Origin: Gammaproteobacteria bacterium
GTDB taxonomy: Bacteria; Pseudomonadota; Gammaproteobacteria; Chromatiales; Chromatiaceae
Assembly: GCA_025458675.1 (NCBI GenBank)
Contig: JALORY010000014.1
Coordinates: 1-57,219 of the forward strand
Reading direction: 5' to 3'
DNA length: 57,219 nt
Under the pieces are notes generated by a model. The model was not told the origin of the DNA and did no database searches. It worked only from the letters and a program-made list of their open reading frames with translations. The position numbers and the translations under genes were made by a program. Each line of letters opens with the position of its first letter. The first letter of the stretch is position 1. This document shows positions 54,708 to 57,219 of this stretch, piece by piece.

Positions 54708-55610
54708 TCAGTTCGACTTCGGCGCCGCCGCGGCCGGCTTGTCCGTCATGCCCGGCACGATCGGCTTGACGCCCTTCGGCGGCAGTGCCGGCGCGTTGAA
54801 TTCCATCCGCCCCGCGCGCTGCGCCTTCGTCGCGGCGAACGTCTCGGCGCCGACGACCGGGTCCAGTTGCCAGTTGCCGAAAGTCACCTCGTGCCGCAGG
54901 GCCAGGGGATCGGTCCGATAGATTGCTCGGATGCGTCGCGGGAGCTTGTCCTCGGTGCCGATCCACATCTGCAGGAACACCTCGTCGTTTGCCCAGACGA
55001 CCATGTCGGTCTTCACGTCGCCGACCACGCCCGACGGCCCGACGTAGAAGGCTAGCCTGGCGCCGTCCGCCAATGCTGCGTAGGGATCCGAAACCAGGAG
55101 ATCGGTGAACGGGAAGTAGATCGCCGCTTTCTGGAAGGCGGCCTTGAGCGCCTCGTCGACCGTCGGCGGCGCGGCCACGATCGCCGCGAGGTCCTCGGTC
55201 GGGGCGTAAGCGACCATCGTCTTGCCGTCGTAGTAGAACTCGGAGGCGGGGCCGTCACCGGGCATCACCACGCGGAGCTTGTCGGGGCGCTGCATCGTCA
55301 CGTCGTAGCGCGACGTATAGACGATCGGCGGGCCGAGCTTGCTCGGGTACTCGTAGCCCACGACGGCCGTGAAGGTCAGCGTCTTGGCCGCCGCCAGCTT
55401 TTCGCTGGTCGCCTTGAGGAGGCCCATCGCCCGCGGTTCCAGGATCATCTGGAACGCGTTCGGGTCGGCCTGCTGCCCCGGCTTCGCCGCGGGCGTGGAC
55501 GCCCGATGCTCGGCGGGTGCCGGCGGCGCAGCGCCGGCGGTTGGTGCGAGGCACAGCAGCGCTGCAGCCCCCAACAGGAGTGGGGTCGTGAAACGAAGGG
55601 TCACCGACAT
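54708..55610 (-). CDS. DUF2092 family exported protein
   Basis: 300 residues, signal FTTPLLLGAAALLCLAPTAGA. A LolA/outer-membrane-lipoprotein-like beta fold fits the sequence: FTAVVGYEYPSKLGPPIVYTSRYDVTMQRPDKLRV, YYDGKTMVAYAPTEDL, LPRRIRAIYRTDPLALRHEVTFGNW. DUF2092 proteins are often found with sulfatases or transporters; carrier or sensor roles have been suggested but I know of no proof. It is the third gene in the transcript. Confidence 0.85.
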   Translation of the reverse strand: MSVTLRFTTPLLLGAAALLCLAPTAGAAPPAPAEHRASTPAAKPGQQADPNAFQMILEPRAMGLLKATSEKLAAAKTLTFTAVVGYEYPSKLGPPIVYTSRYDVTMQRPDKLRVVMPGDGPASEFYYDGKTMVAYAPTEDLAAIVAAPPTVDEALKAAFQKAAIYFPFTDLLVSDPYAALADGARLAFYVGPSGVVGDVKTDMVVWANDEVFLQMWIGTEDKLPRRIRAIYRTDPLALRHEVTFGNWQLDPVVGAETFAATKAQRAGRMEFNAPALPPKGVKPIVPGMTDKPAAAAPKSN

Positions 55611-55658
55611 CGTCTGCTCCGTTGACTCAGGAAAGCGCTCGGTCTCGCGACCGGCAAA

Positions 55659-55940
55659 TCAGGGAATCATCCCGCACTCGAACATCTTGTTCACGACGGG
55701 CCCGGCGATCCGGTTGAAGAACGCCTCCCGCATCTGCGGGTCACCCTGGAGCAGCGCAACCAGACGCTGCTCCTCCGGACCGTGCTTACCCTTGCTCGCC
55801 CACAGGTCCTCGCAGGTGGAGCTCCGGTACTTGTGCACCACCTTGTCCGCGACCATGTCCATGATCGGGAACTGGGCGAGCGCCGCTCCTGCGGCAAACA
55901 GCCCGGCAAGCGAACCAACAACCAGATGACGGTTCCTCAT
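55659..55940 (-). CDS. Small exported protein
   Basis: 93 residues, signal HLVVGSLAGLFAAGAALA. The mature part is helical with DMVADKVVHKYRSSTCEDLWASK, LLQGDPQMREAFFNRIAGPVVNKMFECGMIP and two Cys. It resembles small helical periplasmic proteins of unknown role. It lies between arylsulfatase (61 bp) and DUF2092 (48 bp), same strand. Confidence 0.75.
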   Translation of the reverse strand: MRNRHLVVGSLAGLFAAGAALAQFPIMDMVADKVVHKYRSSTCEDLWASKGKHGPEEQRLVALLQGDPQMREAFFNRIAGPVVNKMFECGMIP

Positions 55941-56001
55941 GGCGCTTCTCCTCGAATGTGCCGATCGGTGACGCGCAACGCGCGGAGGCGACGACCCGGG
56001 G

Positions 56002-57219
56002 TCAGTCGGCGGCCGCCTTTGCCTTCATCGCCGCCTCCAGCTTCTTCACTTCCTCGGGCGCCAGCTGCGGGCGATCGACCCGGATCGTCAGCTTGTCGAG
56101 CTTGCCGGTGAACGGGAACGGCGGCCTGTAGTCGGTATCGTTCACGCCCGTGAGCGTGTCGGAGCCGACGTCGAAGGACTCGTCCCACTGCAGGATCATC
56201 GGCAGCGTGCGCTTCATCTCCTTGGTGTCCACCACCTTGCCGTCCACCTTCAGCGCGCCGACACCGGGACGCCCGACGCCGCTGAAATCGTTGAACGCGA
56301 GCGTACCGGCACCCATGCCGTCGTACTTGAAGTCGAACTCGAGCGTGTGGCGTCCGGGCGCCAGCGCCTCGGGGCCCTCCCACTTCAGACGCTCGAGGTC
56401 GACCAGGTTCCACAGGAACACCGGCTTGCCCTTGAGCAGGTAGAAGCCATAGCCGGCGAAGCGGCCGCCCGAGGTCAGGATGATGCCCTCCGCCCCACCC
56501 TGCGGCACCTCGATGTCTGCCGTGATGGTGTAAGACGAGTTCAGGAGCATCGGCGAGTCGCCCTGAGGCAGGCCCGTCATCGGCCGCGTGTAGACGAACT
56601 CGGTACGGCCAGCCGTGATGTTCGGCCGCGGCGCGACGATGCGGGCCGCCACCGAGGCGTCCATCGGGAACACTTGGTGCTTGCGCGCCTCGGCGATGAA
56701 CTTCTCCTTCAGCTCCTTGACCTTCTCCGGGTGCTTGGCTGCGACGTCTTCGGTCTGATTGAAGCTCTTCGTCAGGTCGTAGAGCTGGAACACCTGGTTG
56801 TTGAGCGGATCCGGGTTGGCCGGGCCGAAGGCTTCCCACGGCGCACGGTTGACCTTGGTGGAGAGCAGCCAGCCGTCGTCGTACAGCGCCCACTGGCCCA
56901 TCATCTCGAAGTACTGCGTCTTGTGGCGCGACGGCACCTTCGCGTTGGCCGCATCGAACGTGTAGGCGAAGCTCGTGCCCTCGATCGGATCCTGCTTGAT
57001 GCCGTCCACAATTTCCGGGGCCGAGATGCCGGCGGCCTCGAGGATCGTCGGCACGACATCGATGACGTGGACGAACTGCTCGCGCAGGCCGCCCTTGTCG
57101 TTGATGCGCCTTGGCCAGGACACGACCATGTTCTGGTTGATGCCGCCGAGCCTGGACGCATTCTGCTTGAACCAGTCGAACGGCGTGTCGAACGCCCACG
57201 ACCAGCCGGCCGACATGTG
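56002..57219 (-). CDS. Arylsulfatase, N-terminal part beyond window
   Basis: The 405 residues visible are the C-terminal two-thirds of a sulfatase of the AtsA type. Present are NASRLGGINQNMVVSWPRRI, FVHVIDVVPTILEAAGI and the C-terminal LamG-like beta-sandwich (SSYTITADIEVPQGGAEGIILTSGG, GAGTLAFNDFSG). The formylglycine motif CxPxR lies in the missing N-terminus, so activity cannot be judged. Its promoter is also out of view. It is the first visible gene of the operon that ends at 53047. Confidence 0.88.
   Translation of the reverse strand, partial: HMSAGWSWAFDTPFDWFKQNASRLGGINQNMVVSWPRRINDKGGLREQFVHVIDVVPTILEAAGISAPEIVDGIKQDPIEGTSFAYTFDAANAKVPSRHKTQYFEMMGQWALYDDGWLLSTKVNRAPWEAFGPANPDPLNNQVFQLYDLTKSFNQTEDVAAKHPEKVKELKEKFIAEARKHQVFPMDASVAARIVAPRPNITAGRTEFVYTRPMTGLPQGDSPMLLNSSYTITADIEVPQGGAEGIILTSGGRFAGYGFYLLKGKPVFLWNLVDLERLKWEGPEALAPGRHTLEFDFKYDGMGAGTLAFNDFSGVGRPGVGALKVDGKVVDTKEMKRTLPMILQWDESFDVGSDTLTGVNDTDYRPPFPFTGKLDKLTIRVDRPQLAPEEVKKLEAAMKAKAAAD

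Overview
The window is a very GC-rich (about 70% by eye), densely packed chromosomal segment of a bacterium, most likely a high-GC gammaproteobacterium of the Chromatiales, Steroidobacterales or Xanthomonadales type. The clues are rhlB divergent from trxA-rho, the priA-argS-SPOR order, lgt overlapping thyA, a K+-independent H+-pyrophosphatase, an ECF sigma/DUF3619/DUF3106 operon, and many lipoproteins and outer-membrane proteins. I saw no tRNA, rRNA, CRISPR array, insertion sequence, integrase or prophage structure. Both window edges cut genes: a rhodanese on the left and an arylsulfatase on the right.

1-13.6 kb: rhodanese, an exported alpha/beta hydrolase, a tight HEPN-GH19-GNAT trio, glgC, a membrane protein, a MacAB-like export operon (adaptor, ATPase, permease on the minus strand), an RCK-gated K+ channel with a small membrane partner, then a SIMPL protein, an OsmC protein and rlmI. 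13.3-17.4 kb: an XRE regulator, lgt-thyA, and a sigma-54 activator. Facing that activator is a textbook -24/-12 promoter that leads into a structured, terminated, apparently non-coding RNA. This is the most interesting locus in the window.

17.4-25.8 kb: a lipoprotein, then a minus-strand run priA-argS-SPOR protein-small membrane protein-P-type ATPase. 25.8-29.7 kb: an AT-rich intergenic region with DnaA-box-like sites, the ECF sigma/DUF3619/DUF3106 operon, an HNH endonuclease, a fructosamine-kinase-like gene and folA. 29.8-36.7 kb: kup, the cysQ-double thioredoxin-diguanylate cyclase operon, an exported protein, a YrfG-type nucleotidase and ferritin. 36.9-43.1 kb: a 52-codon orphan gene, hppA, a cysteine-cluster protein overlapping rhlB, and trxA-rho.

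43.1-46.9 kb: seven consecutive exported or lipoprotein genes on the minus strand, one of them built by a clean internal duplication. 47.1-53.0 kb: a type Vd patatin autotransporter, a response regulator/histidine kinase pair whose sensor resembles an ABC substrate-binding protein, and pgl. 53.0-57.2 kb: a five-gene minus-strand unit (arylsulfatase, small secreted protein, DUF2092, Gly/His repeat protein, outer-membrane barrel) that ends at a strong Rho-independent terminator.

Recurring themes are cation handling (RCK channel, Kup, P-type ATPase, H+-PPase) and envelope or secreted proteins under dedicated signalling (ECF operon, two-component pair, diguanylate cyclase, sigma-54 activator). 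Functional links between these blocks are inference from gene order.
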